Shown here: in pieces, positions 25,166 to 33,710 of the stretch
Layout: every line of letters begins with the position of its first letter
Numbering within the stretch: position 1 is the first letter of the stretch
Assembly (NCBI RefSeq): GCF_003003075.1
Contig: NZ_PVTX01000001.1
Location: 558,001-622,000, forward strand
Length of the DNA stretch: 64,000 nt
DNA from: Isoptericola halotolerans
Lineage (GTDB): Bacteria > Actinomycetota > Actinomycetes > Actinomycetales > Cellulomonadaceae
Direction: 5' to 3'
Made by a program: the position numbers and the translations under genes
Notes under the pieces: model-generated
Database searches by the model: none
Seen by the model: the letters and a program-made list of their open reading frames with translations, nothing else
What the model was told of the DNA's origin: nothing

Positions 25166-25450
25166 TCAGCCGCCGTGCCCCCACCCGGCAGCCAGCGAGA
25201 ACAGCACGACGCCGAGCGCCACCACACCGGTCATCGCGCCGACCAGGCCGCGAGCGGTACCGGGCCTCCCGTCGCGCTCGGCGACGTGGATGGCGAACGA
25301 GCCGAGCGCGACCGACGCGACGGCCAGCGGGGCCGCCACCCATTCGCCGATGACGGGGACGACGGCGCAGGCCAGCCCGGCCAGCCCGAGCGCCAGTGAC
25401 CACTCCGCCGACCGCGGCGTGCCGGGTCGCGTCGTGCCGCCGTCGTCCAT
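25166..25450 (-). CDS. Small DUF4190-like membrane protein
   Basis: A 94-residue protein with a polar N-terminus, then hydrophobic spans (SLALGLAGLACAVVPVIGEW, VASVALGSFAI and a C-terminal span near VVALGVVLFSLAAG), resembling the DUF4190-type small membrane proteins of actinobacteria. The start is the internal ATG at MDDGG; a longer frame adds a charged, unlikely tail. Function unknown. It converges on the fusion oxidoreductase and is divergent from the P450. Confidence 0.7.
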   Translation of the reverse strand: MDDGGTTRPGTPRSAEWSLALGLAGLACAVVPVIGEWVAAPLAVASVALGSFAIHVAERDGRPGTARGLVGAMTGVVALGVVLFSLAAGWGHGG

Positions 25451-25653
25451 GCCGCGCCCTCCGCCTCGTCCCGTCGGTGCTGTCGGCACCGTGCCCACCT
25501 CGGCCCGCCTCAGCCGACGTGCCGGCGCGGGACACGGCGATCGTACCCAGGCGGGCCCGGTCACCGTGTTGCGTGCTCACGGCTTCCTGGCAGCGTCGGT
25601 CCCGGGTCCAGCAACGGCCCAGCTGCGCTCGGCCGTGTCGGGAAGGGGTGCTC

Positions 25654-26967
25654 GTGAGCGGAGAACCGGTGGACCTGTCGGTGGCGGAGACCGCCTCCGT
25701 GCTGCGGTCGGTGATCGCGCCGTTCGTCGCGCAGGGCGCGATCGTCCGTCGACCCCGGGCGACCGCCTGGGCGGAGCGGCACCAGACGGACCGCGGGGCG
25801 CGCGAGATGCTCGCCGCGCTCCGCGACCGGTACGACGGCGCGCCGCTCTCGATGCGCCTCGGCCCGCGCCGCATGGTGGTCGTCACGCGTCCCGACCAGG
25901 TGCAGCGGCTCCTGCAGGGATCGCCCGACCCCTACTCGCCGGCCTCGCTGGAGAAGCGCGGGGCGTTGAAGCACTTCCAGCCCGACGGCGTCCTCGTCTC
26001 CGGGCACGACGAGCGCCGCGTGCGCCGACCCCTCAACGAGGCCGCCCTCGACGCCGACCAGGCGGTCCACCGCAGCGGGCGGACCGTCGTCGACACGGTG
26101 GAGCGGGGGGCCCGCGAGCTGGAGAACCAGGTCCGTGCCACCGGCGGTCTCGACGCCCAGCAGTTCGCCCGCACCTGGTGGTCGATGGTGCTGGAGATCG
26201 TGTTCGGCGAGCGTGCGCGGGACGACCTCGGGCTCGTCGAGCTGCTGGACCGGCTCAAGCGCGACGCGAACTGGTCGGGGCTGCACCCCCGCCGGACCCG
26301 GCGACGGGCAGAGCTCGAGCAGCGGATCGCGACGCACGTGCGGGAGGCCGCACCCGACTCGCTTGCCGGCGTCGGCCGGGAGGTCGACGCCGGAGCGGTG
26401 GCCGGCCAGGTGCCGCACTGGCTGTTCGCCTTCGACGCCGCGGCCGCGACCACGCTGCGCGCCCTGGCGGTCGCCACGGCCCGCCAGGAGGTCCGCGAGC
26501 GCCTCCGGGACGAGCTGGCCTCCGCGGATCCCGAGGGCCCGCCGGCCGTGCTGCCCTACGCCCGTGCGTGCGTGCTGGAGGCGGTGCGGCTGTGGCCGAC
26601 CACGTTCGCCGTCCTGCGCGACTCGGTGCGGGACACCGACTGGGACGGGCGGACGCTGCCGGCGGGGACGGGCTTCGTGGTGGTGAGCTCGTTCTTCCAC
26701 CGTGACCCCCAGCGGCTCGACGTCGCGGACCGCTTCGCTCCCGAGGTGTGGCTCGACGGCCGCGCGGACGAGGACTGGGGGCTGGTGCCGTTCAGCGGCG
26801 GCCCGGCCTCGTGCCCCGGGCGCAACCTGGTGCTGCTGGTGGCTTCCCACCTGCTCGTGCGGCTGGCCGGGCTCGACCTGCGGGTGCAGCGGGCGCGGTA
26901 CCTGGCGGACGACCCGGTGCCCGCGACGGTCGATCACCTCGGCCTGGTCTTCAGGAGCCGACGATGA
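25654..26967 (+). CDS. Cytochrome P450
   Basis: A 437-residue P450. The heme ligand is Cys387 in FSGGPASCPGRN, and the ExxR pair is E309/R312 in EAVRLWP. The I-helix reads FDAAAATTL, in place of the usual AGxxT. It would activate O2, or peroxide, for a hydroxylation; no ferredoxin or reductase gene adjoins. GTG start with GAAGGGG upstream; the longer in-frame extension is not conserved-looking. Its stop overlaps the start of the DUF6098 gene (ATGA), so the two are co-translated. Substrate unknown. Confidence 0.9.
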   Translation: MSGEPVDLSVAETASVLRSVIAPFVAQGAIVRRPRATAWAERHQTDRGAREMLAALRDRYDGAPLSMRLGPRRMVVVTRPDQVQRLLQGSPDPYSPASLEKRGALKHFQPDGVLVSGHDERRVRRPLNEAALDADQAVHRSGRTVVDTVERGARELENQVRATGGLDAQQFARTWWSMVLEIVFGERARDDLGLVELLDRLKRDANWSGLHPRRTRRRAELEQRIATHVREAAPDSLAGVGREVDAGAVAGQVPHWLFAFDAAAATTLRALAVATARQEVRERLRDELASADPEGPPAVLPYARACVLEAVRLWPTTFAVLRDSVRDTDWDGRTLPAGTGFVVVSSFFHRDPQRLDVADRFAPEVWLDGRADEDWGLVPFSGGPASCPGRNLVLLVASHLLVRLAGLDLRVQRARYLADDPVPATVDHLGLVFRSRR

Positions 26968-27401
26968 CCGTCGAGGTACCCCGGGCGCTCGCCGACGTCC
27001 CCCGCCTGCGGACGCTGGCCGAGGTGGTCGAGCTGGTGGGCACGGTGTCCCCGGTCTACGTCCGGTTCAGCGCGGGACCGGAGGTGGACGCCACGTCGGT
27101 GAGCCGCGACCACGAGAGCGGCTGCCTGCTGCCGGGGCTGAGCACCAACCCGCTGGACCCGGAGCCGTGGTGGGACCGGCCGCTCGAGCACTGGGTGGCG
27201 CGCCAGCTGTCCCAGTACGCCCATCACATGACGCAGGACCGCTTCCCGTGGGTGCTCACCGGGGAGGTCACCGGACGCGGACCGGACTGCGAGCCGCTCC
27301 TGGTCGACACCGTCCCCGTGGCCTCGATCGCCCCCGCGGCGATCCACGAGGCCCGGGACGTGTACCGGCGCGTGTTCGACGTCGGCGACGACGGCACGTG
27401 A
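26964..27401 (+). CDS. DUF6098-family protein coupled to the P450
   Basis: A 145-residue soluble protein beginning 4 nt inside the P450 stop. Conserved-looking parts are LAEVVELVGTVSPVYVRFSAGPE, ESGCLLPGLSTNPLDPEPWW, and a middle helix RQLSQYAHHM, followed by WVLTGEVTGRGPDCEPL. I recognise it as DUF6098 from this pattern. No catalytic motif is visible. The tight coupling suggests it helps the P450 (folding, partner or substrate handling), which is inference. Confidence 0.75.
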   Translation: MTVEVPRALADVPRLRTLAEVVELVGTVSPVYVRFSAGPEVDATSVSRDHESGCLLPGLSTNPLDPEPWWDRPLEHWVARQLSQYAHHMTQDRFPWVLTGEVTGRGPDCEPLLVDTVPVASIAPAAIHEARDVYRRVFDVGDDGT

Positions 27402-27443
27402 GGCAGGCGTCCGCCGTGCCGTCCGGCGTGCCAGGATGACGGC

Positions 27444-28505
27444 ATGCCTCTCGCACCTCGCTACCTGGCCGACGACGCACGTTACGACGCGATGACCTAT
27501 CGGCGCACCGGTCGCTCCGGGCTCGACCTGCCGGCGCTGTCGCTCGGCCTGTGGCACAACTTCGGCCACGTCAACCCGCTGGAGACGCAGCGCGCCATCC
27601 TGTGCCGCGCGTTCGACCTCGGCGTGACGCACTTCGACCTGGCGAACAACTACGGCCCGCCGTACGGCTCGGCGGAGGAGAACTTCGGGCGGCACCTCGC
27701 CACGGACCTGCGCCCGTACCGCGACGAGCTGGTCATCTCCACCAAGGCGGGCTACGACATGTGGCCCGGCCCGTACGGCGACCACGGCTCGCGCAAGTAC
27801 CTGCTGTCCTCGCTGGACCAGTCGCTGACGCGGATGGGGCTCGACTACGTCGACATCTTCTACCACCACCGCCCCGACCCCTCCACGCCGCTCGAGGAGA
27901 CGATGGGCGCGCTCGCCTCCGCCGTCGCGCAGGGCAAAGCGCTGTACGTCGGCGTGTCCAACTACTCGCCGGCGCGCACGCGGGAGGCGGCCCGGATCCT
28001 GGCGGACCTCGGCACCCCGATGCTCATCCACCAGCCCAGCTACTCGATGTTCAACCGGCACATCGAAGACCCCGAGCGTGAGGACCCCTACGACGGCCGG
28101 CAGAGCGAGTCGTTGCTCGACGCCGTGGGGGACCTGGGCGTGGGCACCATCGTGTTCTCCCCGTTGCAGCAGGGCCTGCTGACCGGGCGTTACCTGTCGG
28201 GCGAGGCGCCGGCCGGCTCGCGGGCGGCGCGGTCGGACTCGCCGTTCCTGTCCAGCGACGCCCTGAGCGAGACCTACCTCGAGCGGGCGCGGGCGCTGAA
28301 CGAGATCGCCGCCGGGCGCGGGCAGAGCCTCGCGCAGCTCGCGCTCTCCTGGGTACTGCGCGACGCGCGCGTGACCTCGGCGCTGATCGGCGCCTCGTCG
28401 GTGGCGCAGCTCGAGGACAACCTCGCGGCGCTCGACGCCGGGCCGCTCACCGAGGACGAGATCGCAGCGATCGAGCCGCACGCCGTCGACGGCACCGGCC
28501 GCTGA
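27444..28505 (+). CDS. Aldo/keto reductase (YghZ-like)
   Basis: A 353-residue TIM-barrel NADPH reductase. Catalytic Asp/Tyr are in HFDLANNYGPPYGSAEENFG, Lys in ISTKAGYDMWPGPYG and His in IFYHHRPD; the coenzyme loop is ALIGASSVAQLEDNLAAL. It matches the YghZ/GpR subgroup, which reduces L-glyceraldehyde 3-phosphate and other toxic aldehydes. No Shine-Dalgarno is seen; CAGGAT ends 6 nt before the ATG, a leaderless pattern. Confidence 0.92.
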   Translation: MPLAPRYLADDARYDAMTYRRTGRSGLDLPALSLGLWHNFGHVNPLETQRAILCRAFDLGVTHFDLANNYGPPYGSAEENFGRHLATDLRPYRDELVISTKAGYDMWPGPYGDHGSRKYLLSSLDQSLTRMGLDYVDIFYHHRPDPSTPLEETMGALASAVAQGKALYVGVSNYSPARTREAARILADLGTPMLIHQPSYSMFNRHIEDPEREDPYDGRQSESLLDAVGDLGVGTIVFSPLQQGLLTGRYLSGEAPAGSRAARSDSPFLSSDALSETYLERARALNEIAAGRGQSLAQLALSWVLRDARVTSALIGASSVAQLEDNLAALDAGPLTEDEIAAIEPHAVDGTGR

Positions 28506-28525
28506 CGGCCCCGACCACTGACATC

Positions 28526-28603
28526 AGCGTTGTGGGCGTGATTTATGGCCCGTTCTGCCCGCTACGTCCGGGTTGGAACACCAGAAATCGCGCCCACAAC
28601 GCT
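28526..28603. repeat. 19-bp inverted repeat with 40-nt spacer
   Basis: Arms 28526-28544 and 28585-28603 (AGCGTTGTGGGCGTGATTT and its complement, one mismatch) flank 40 nt. It fills the gap before the PfkB gene, ending just before its Shine-Dalgarno. It could be a terminator of the reductase gene, a leader structure, or a small mobile repeat. Confidence 0.65.
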
Positions 28604-28617
28604 CTGGAGGGGGAGAG

Positions 28618-29478
28618 ATGCACACCTGCTGGTTCGTCGGCCTGACGACGCTCGACGTCGTGCACCGTGCCGACGCGCGTCCGGGGCGGGACGAGAAGGT
28701 GACGGCCGTGCGTCAGGACGTCGCCGCGGGTGGCCCCGCCGCCAACGCCGCCGTGACCGCCGCCGCGCTGGGGATGCGCGCCGTCCTGGTCACCGCGCTC
28801 GGCGACGGCCCGGTCGCGATGGCCGCCCGCAGCGACCTGGCCGCGCACGGCGTCGAGGTGCACGACGTCGTCGGCGGCCAGGCCTTCCCGCTCGCCGTCT
28901 CGGCGGTCCTGGTCGACGACGCCACGGGGGAGCGGTCCGTCGTCTCGGCGGACGCCGCGCTCGCCGACGCCCCCGCACCGGTGAACCTGCCGCAGCTCCC
29001 CACGCCCGACGTCGTCCTGCTCGACGGGCACCACCCGGCGATCGCGCGCGCCGTCGTCGACCACCTCGACGGAGCCACCTCGCGCCCGCCGGTGGTCCTG
29101 GACGCCGGACGGTGGCGAGACGTCTTCGCCGACCTCCTCCCGGCCGCGGACGTCGCCGCGCTGTCCGCGGACTTCACCGTCCCCGGGCACGACGACGGCG
29201 CGTCGGGCGCGCGGACGCTCGGCGCGGGCGCCGTCGTGGTCACCCACGGTGGGGGCCCGGTCGAGTGGGTCGACCGTTCCGGCTCCGGCATGGTGGACGT
29301 CCCCGGGGTCGAGGTGCGCGACACGCTCGGCGCGGGCGACGCGTTCCACGGGGCGCTGGTCGCGGCGCTCGCCGCCGGCGAGTCCCTGCCGGAGGCCTGC
29401 ACCACGGCCGCCCGGGTGGCGACCACGCGGGTGCAGCACGTGGGCCCGCGCGCCTGGCTCGCGGAGCTGTCCCGGTGA
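28618..29478 (+). CDS. PfkB-family sugar/nucleoside kinase
   Basis: A 286-residue ribokinase-fold kinase. PfkB signature 1 is VAAGGPAANAAVTAAALG near residue 40; signature 2 is DTLGAGDAFHGALVAAL with the catalytic Asp of GAGD. It phosphorylates a sugar or nucleoside with ATP. ATG follows GGAGGGGGAG; an upstream ATG lies in the inverted repeat and is unlikely. It overlaps the following kinase-like gene by 4 nt (GTGA), so the two probably work in one pathway. Confidence 0.9.
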   Translation: MHTCWFVGLTTLDVVHRADARPGRDEKVTAVRQDVAAGGPAANAAVTAAALGMRAVLVTALGDGPVAMAARSDLAAHGVEVHDVVGGQAFPLAVSAVLVDDATGERSVVSADAALADAPAPVNLPQLPTPDVVLLDGHHPAIARAVVDHLDGATSRPPVVLDAGRWRDVFADLLPAADVAALSADFTVPGHDDGASGARTLGAGAVVVTHGGGPVEWVDRSGSGMVDVPGVEVRDTLGAGDAFHGALVAALAAGESLPEACTTAARVATTRVQHVGPRAWLAELSR

Positions 29479-30107
29479 GCACGACGGCGGAGCTCGTCGC
29501 GCGCGCCCGGCGTCTGGCCGTGCCCGGGCGGCGGGCCGTCCTCGGGATCGTCGGGGCGCCCGGCTCGGGCAAGTCGACGCTCGCTCTCGCGGTGGCCGAG
29601 GAGCTCGGGCCGGACCTGGCCGCGTGCGTCGGGATGGACGGGTTCCACCTGTCGAACGCGGTGCTGGCCGCGCACGGGACCCAGCACCGTAAAGGTGCGA
29701 TCGACACGTTCGACGACGCCGGGTACGCGGCGCTCGTCGCGCGGCTCGCCGACGCCCGCCCCGGGGACCCGCCCGTGTACGCGCCCGTGTTCCGGCGCGA
29801 GATCGAGGAGCCGGTCGCCGCGGGCGTCGAGGTGCCCGCCGACGTGCCGCTCGTGGTCACCGAGGGGAACTACCTGCTGGCGCCGTCGGGCGCGTGGCCT
29901 GCCGCGCGAGCCCGCATGGCGGAGGTCTGGTACGTCGACGTGCCCGACGACGTCCGGCTGGCCCGGTTGGAGGCGCGGCACCGGGCGTTCGGCAAGAGCA
30001 CCGAGGAGGCGCGCCGCTGGGCCCGCGGCTCCGACCAGGTCAACGCGGAGCTCATCGCGGGGACGCGCGGCGCGGCGGACCTGGTCGTCCGGCTGCCCAC
30101 GGCGTGA
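29475..30107 (+). CDS. P-loop nucleoside/sugar kinase-like protein
   Basis: A 210-residue P-loop NTPase of the uridine kinase / phosphoribulokinase-like group. Walker A is GAPGSGKST, then MDGFHLSN (the MDGFH signature) and RKGAIDTFD, and a Walker-B-like VVTEGNYLL; the arginine lid is near RLARLEARH. Actinobacterial members are annotated as nucleoside/nucleotide or fructose kinases; the substrate cannot be set here. GTG start overlaps the PfkB stop. Confidence 0.88.
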   Translation: MSTTAELVARARRLAVPGRRAVLGIVGAPGSGKSTLALAVAEELGPDLAACVGMDGFHLSNAVLAAHGTQHRKGAIDTFDDAGYAALVARLADARPGDPPVYAPVFRREIEEPVAAGVEVPADVPLVVTEGNYLLAPSGAWPAARARMAEVWYVDVPDDVRLARLEARHRAFGKSTEEARRWARGSDQVNAELIAGTRGAADLVVRLPTA

Positions 30108-30147
30108 CGGCGCGGCGCGGGACCGGACCCTTCCCGGCGTCGGCGTT

Positions 30148-30573
30148 CTACTCTCTGACGTTCAGCTTGAGCCGCTCGGCCATGCCTTCGCGGTCATACC
30201 GGTTTGCCAGAATCCGCCGGGCGATGACGAACTCGAGCCAGAAGGCCGGCGGCGCTGCCACGAACCAGACCAAGGCATCGGTGAACCACAGCACGACGAG
30301 GCCGATGCCGACGACGAGGGCGAGTGCGCTCATCAACCATCTGAGCTGCCCAGGACGTGCCCGCTCCAGAACCCCAGGGCCCCACCACCGGTCGCAGTAG
30401 TAGACGAGTCCAGGCGTCACACTGACAGCGCTGACCACGAGGAAGATGGCTGTACCGGCAACAGACCCGAAGACCGCTGCCATCGATCCGCTGGCCGGGA
30501 CCAACCAGACCGCCGGCCCGTAGCGTCCCCAGACCGACCGGTGGCGGGACGTGCGGCCGGTACGCGGATGCAT
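30148..30573 (-). CDS. Hypothetical membrane protein
   Basis: A 141-residue protein with a short Arg-rich N-terminus and three or four hydrophobic spans (about 23-55 and 80-120), ending in a charged tail ERLKLNVRE. I recognise no family. ATG follows AGAGGAG. The coding region looks less GC-rich than its neighbours, which may mark recent acquisition. Confidence 0.65.
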   Translation of the reverse strand: MHPRTGRTSRHRSVWGRYGPAVWLVPASGSMAAVFGSVAGTAIFLVVSAVSVTPGLVYYCDRWWGPGVLERARPGQLRWLMSALALVVGIGLVVLWFTDALVWFVAAPPAFWLEFVIARRILANRYDREGMAERLKLNVRE

Positions 30574-30644
30574 GATGCACTCCTCTGTCGCGCGGTCATC
30601 GGTCTGGAGAGGCGAGCTCGTCGGTCGACCAGGGAGCAGGCCCG

Positions 30645-31118
30645 CTACAGCCCGCGGCGGAGCTTCTCGACCAGCGGCTGGATCCGGTAGGGCACCAGCT
30701 CGCCCATCGACAGGGCCGTCTCGGTGCGCTGCACGCCGTCGATGCGCAGGATGGCGGCGTCGATGCGGAACAGGTGGTCGGTGTCGCGGCAGACGACGTG
30801 CACGCGCAGGTCCGCGACGCCGCTGTGGCCGTAAGCCTGGACGACCTCGGGGATCTCGGCGAGCTCGGTGACGATCCGGGCCAGCTCCTGCTGGTGCACG
30901 GTGACCTCGATGAACGCGGTCAGCGGGTGCCCGAGCACGGCCGGGTCGATGCAGCGGTCGAACTCGCGGAACGCGCCGGCCTGCTCCAGGCGGGTCAGCC
31001 GAGCGGCCACGGTGTTGCGGGAGATGCCCAGCCGCTGGGCGAGGGCGACCGTCGTCGCGCGCGGGTCCTGCGAGAGGGCCCTCAGCAGTGCGAGGTCCAC
31101 GGCGTCGATGCTGTGCAC
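30645..31118 (-). CDS. Lrp/AsnC-family transcriptional regulator
   Basis: A 157-residue Lrp-type protein: helix-turn-helix (ATTVALAQRLGISRNTVAARLTRLEQAGAF) then the RAM ligand domain (TAFIEVTV, VQAYGHSGVADLRVHVVCRD). It is divergent from the branched-chain oxoacid dehydrogenase operon, the usual place of the BkdR-type activator that senses branched-chain amino acids. GTG start; TAGGCT ends 6 nt before it with no ribosome site, so it looks leaderless. Confidence 0.92.
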   Translation of the reverse strand: MHSIDAVDLALLRALSQDPRATTVALAQRLGISRNTVAARLTRLEQAGAFREFDRCIDPAVLGHPLTAFIEVTVHQQELARIVTELAEIPEVVQAYGHSGVADLRVHVVCRDTDHLFRIDAAILRIDGVQRTETALSMGELVPYRIQPLVEKLRRGL

Positions 31119-31151
31119 CCGCCCAGCCTATCCGCCGACACGCTCGGTTCT

Positions 31152-31215
31152 CGTTCGGCAGTTCCGGTCTCGTTCGGCAGCTTGAACTGCCGAACGAGAC
31201 CGGAACTGCCGAACG
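31152..31215. repeat. Perfect 29-bp inverted repeat upstream of Lrp gene
   Basis: Positions 31152-31180 pair without mismatch with 31187-31215 around a 6-nt loop. Each arm holds two copies of CGTTCGGCAG. It lies upstream of the Lrp promoter and about 180 nt before the dehydrogenase operon, so it is not a simple 3' terminator. Confidence 0.8.
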
Positions 31216-31244
31216 GCAGCCGGCCCGCACGGACCGCGCCCGGT

Positions 31245-31291
31245 TGAGCACTCTGCGCGATCCGGCACCGTGCGGCAGAGCACATTGCTCA
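31245..31291. promoter_or_regulatory. Candidate Lrp-type binding region of the bkd/liu operon
   Basis: TGAGCACTCTGC (31245-31256) is mirrored by GCAGAG (31275-31280) and TGCTCA (31286-31291). The broken dyad in the divergent promoter region suits an Lrp octamer, but binding is inferred. Confidence 0.4.
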
Positions 31292-31392
31292 GCCCGCCCG
31301 ACGGCGGTGGTGCGGTGTGACCCCGCAGCGTTACGTTCGCCACATCGGCGCTCGACGAGGAGCGTCGTCTCCGATGCGAGGTGAGGCCACCC

Positions 31393-32673
31393 ATGCCCAG
31401 CACCACGGATCCGAGGACGCGGCGCCTGTCACGAGCAGGCCACGACTCCTCGGTGGACAGCGCCCACGGCGGCGCGCGGGACCATGCGCCCGCGCCTGCC
31501 CACCCGGCCCCGGCGCCCGACGGCGCCCAGACGGGAGACGGGACCGTCCGGCTGATCGACGCAGACGGGGTCCGCCACCCCGACGCGGCGTACGACCGCT
31601 GGGTCGAGGACGTCGACCACGCGGCCCTGCGGGAACTGTACGAGGACATGGTCGTCGTGCGCCGCATCGACACCGAGGCCACCGCCCTGCAGCGGCAGGG
31701 CCAGCTCGCGCTGTGGCCCCCGCTGCTCGGCCAGGAGGCCGCCCAGATCGGGTCGGCCCGCGCGCTGGAGACCGACGACTTCGTGTTCTCCAGCTACCGC
31801 GAGCACGGCGTGGCCCACGTGCGCGGCATCGCCGGCGCGGACCTGCTGCGCGTGTGGCGCGGTGTCACCGGGGCCGGGTGGGACCCGCACGAGGCCCGGA
31901 TGGCGCCCATGCAGGTGATCATCGGTGCCCAGGCCCTCCACGCCGTCGGCTACGCGGTGGGCATCCTCGCCGACCAGGAGACCGACGAGCGGGGCGAGGC
32001 CCCGGGCTCCGGAGCCACCGCCGGGGCGGCGCCCACCGAGGCCGTCATCTCGTACTTCGGTGACGGTGCCACGAGCCAGGGCGACGTGGCCGAGGCGTTC
32101 ACGTTCGCCTCGACCTGGACGGCACCCGTGGTCTTCTTCTGCCAGAACAACCAGTGGGCGATCTCCGAGCCCGTGTCCCTGCAGTCCAAGGTGCCCCTGG
32201 TCGAGCGCGCCCGCGGGTACGGCATGCCGGGCGTCCGGGTGGACGGCAACGACGTCCTCGCCGTGCTCGCCGTCACCCGCGAGGCCCTGCACCGCGCGCG
32301 GACGGGCGGCGGCCCCACGTTCATCGAGGCCGTCACCTACCGCCGCGGTCCGCACACCACCGCCGACGACCCGACCCGCTACCGCACGTCCGCCGAGATC
32401 GAGCACTGGGAGGCCCGCGACCCCGTCAGTCGCGTCGCCACCCACCTGCGCTCCGAGGGCGCGCTGGACGACGACGGCGAGGCGCGCGTCCAGGCGGCCG
32501 CCGACGCCGTCGCCGCGGAGCTGCGCGCCGGGGTCACCACCATCGCGGACCCCTCGTGGCAGGACGTCTTCGCCGACGTCTACGCCGAGCCGCACGCCGA
32601 GCTCGAGGCCGAGCGCGACGCCTACGCCCGCTACCTCGACGGGTTCGCGACGACCGAGGGAGGTGGACGATGA
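31393..32673 (+). CDS. bkdA: Branched-chain 2-oxoacid dehydrogenase E1 alpha
   Basis: A 426-residue thiamine-diphosphate E1 alpha subunit. The ThDP motif runs from SYFGDGATSQGDVAEAF to QNNQWAIS; the phosphorylation-loop-like stretch is TYRRGPHTTADDPTRYR. It decarboxylates branched-chain 2-oxoacids (or pyruvate) with E1 beta and E2 next door. Ala/Pro-rich N-terminal tail of about 45 residues. ATG with AGGTGAGG upstream; a GTG at 31381 is in frame. MCC and acyl-CoA dehydrogenase genes downstream argue for branched-chain rather than pyruvate use. Stop overlaps the next start (ATGA). Confidence 0.9.
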   Translation: MPSTTDPRTRRLSRAGHDSSVDSAHGGARDHAPAPAHPAPAPDGAQTGDGTVRLIDADGVRHPDAAYDRWVEDVDHAALRELYEDMVVVRRIDTEATALQRQGQLALWPPLLGQEAAQIGSARALETDDFVFSSYREHGVAHVRGIAGADLLRVWRGVTGAGWDPHEARMAPMQVIIGAQALHAVGYAVGILADQETDERGEAPGSGATAGAAPTEAVISYFGDGATSQGDVAEAFTFASTWTAPVVFFCQNNQWAISEPVSLQSKVPLVERARGYGMPGVRVDGNDVLAVLAVTREALHRARTGGGPTFIEAVTYRRGPHTTADDPTRYRTSAEIEHWEARDPVSRVATHLRSEGALDDDGEARVQAAADAVAAELRAGVTTIADPSWQDVFADVYAEPHAELEAERDAYARYLDGFATTEGGGR

Positions 32674-33710
32674 CGACGCAGACCTTGACCCTGGCGCAGG
32701 GCCTCAACGCCGGCCTGCGCCAGGCGCTCGCCGACGACGACCACGTGGTGCTGCTCGGCGAGGACATCGGCGCGCTCGGCGGGGTCTTCCGCGTGACCGA
32801 CGGGCTGCAGCGCGAGTTCGGGCCGCGGCGCGTGGTGGACACGCCGCTGGCCGAGTCGGGCATCCTCGGCACCGCCATCGGCATGTCGTACCGCGGGTAC
32901 CGGCCGGTGGTGGAGATCCAGTTCGACGGGTTCGTCTACGTGGCGTTCGACCAGATCGTCAGCCAGGTCGCCAAGATGCACGCCCGCACCCGCGGCAAGG
33001 TCCCCATGCCGATCACCATCCGCATCCCGGTGGCCGGCGGCATCGGCGCGGCGGAGCACCACAGCGAGTCGCCCGAGACGTACTTCGTGCACACCGCCGG
33101 CCTGCGTGTGGTGTCGGTGTCGAACCCGCAGGACGCCAGCACCGTCCTGCGCCAGGCCATCGCCTGCGACGACCCCGTCATCTTCTTCGAGCCCAAGCGG
33201 CTCTACCACGTCAAGGGTGAGGTGGACGCCGCCGTCGACCTCGCCGACGCCCCGCCGATGAGCGCGGCCCACGTGGTCCGCCCGGGCCGCGACGTCACGG
33301 TGGTGAGCTGGGGCTCGCACGTCGCCACCGCGATCGACGCCGCCGAGGCGATGGCCGACGACGGCGCGTCCGTCGAGGTGATCGACCTGCGGTCGCTCTC
33401 GCCCTGGGACGCCGACGCCGTCGCGGAGTCCGTGCGCCGCACCGGGCGCCTCGTCGTGGTCCACGAGGGCCCGCGGCAGGTCGGGGTCGGCGCCGAGATC
33501 TGCGCGACCGTCACCGAGCGGTGCTTCGAGCACCTCGAAGCGCCGCCCGTGCGCGTCACCGGTCATGACGTCCCCTACCCGCCCGCCAAGCTCGAGGGCC
33601 ACCACGTGCCGGACCTGGACCGGGTGTGCTTCGGCATCGACCAGGTGCTGGGCCGTGTGCCGCTCGACGTCCCGACGGTCACCCGGACCGCCCAGGAGGT
33701 GGCCGCATGA
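32670..33710 (+). CDS. bkdB: Branched-chain 2-oxoacid dehydrogenase E1 beta
   Basis: A 346-residue transketolase-like E1 beta subunit (LGEDIGALGGVFRVTDGLQREFG, DTPLAESGILGTAIGMSYRG, EIQFDGFVYVAFDQIVSQVAK, HSESPETYFVHTAGLRVV). It pairs with E1 alpha as an alpha2beta2 enzyme and carries the ThDP-activating glutamate. ATGA overlaps on both sides with its neighbours and a GGGAGGTGG site show tight coupling in the operon. Confidence 0.93.
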   Translation: MTTQTLTLAQGLNAGLRQALADDDHVVLLGEDIGALGGVFRVTDGLQREFGPRRVVDTPLAESGILGTAIGMSYRGYRPVVEIQFDGFVYVAFDQIVSQVAKMHARTRGKVPMPITIRIPVAGGIGAAEHHSESPETYFVHTAGLRVVSVSNPQDASTVLRQAIACDDPVIFFEPKRLYHVKGEVDAAVDLADAPPMSAAHVVRPGRDVTVVSWGSHVATAIDAAEAMADDGASVEVIDLRSLSPWDADAVAESVRRTGRLVVVHEGPRQVGVGAEICATVTERCFEHLEAPPVRVTGHDVPYPPAKLEGHHVPDLDRVCFGIDQVLGRVPLDVPTVTRTAQEVAA

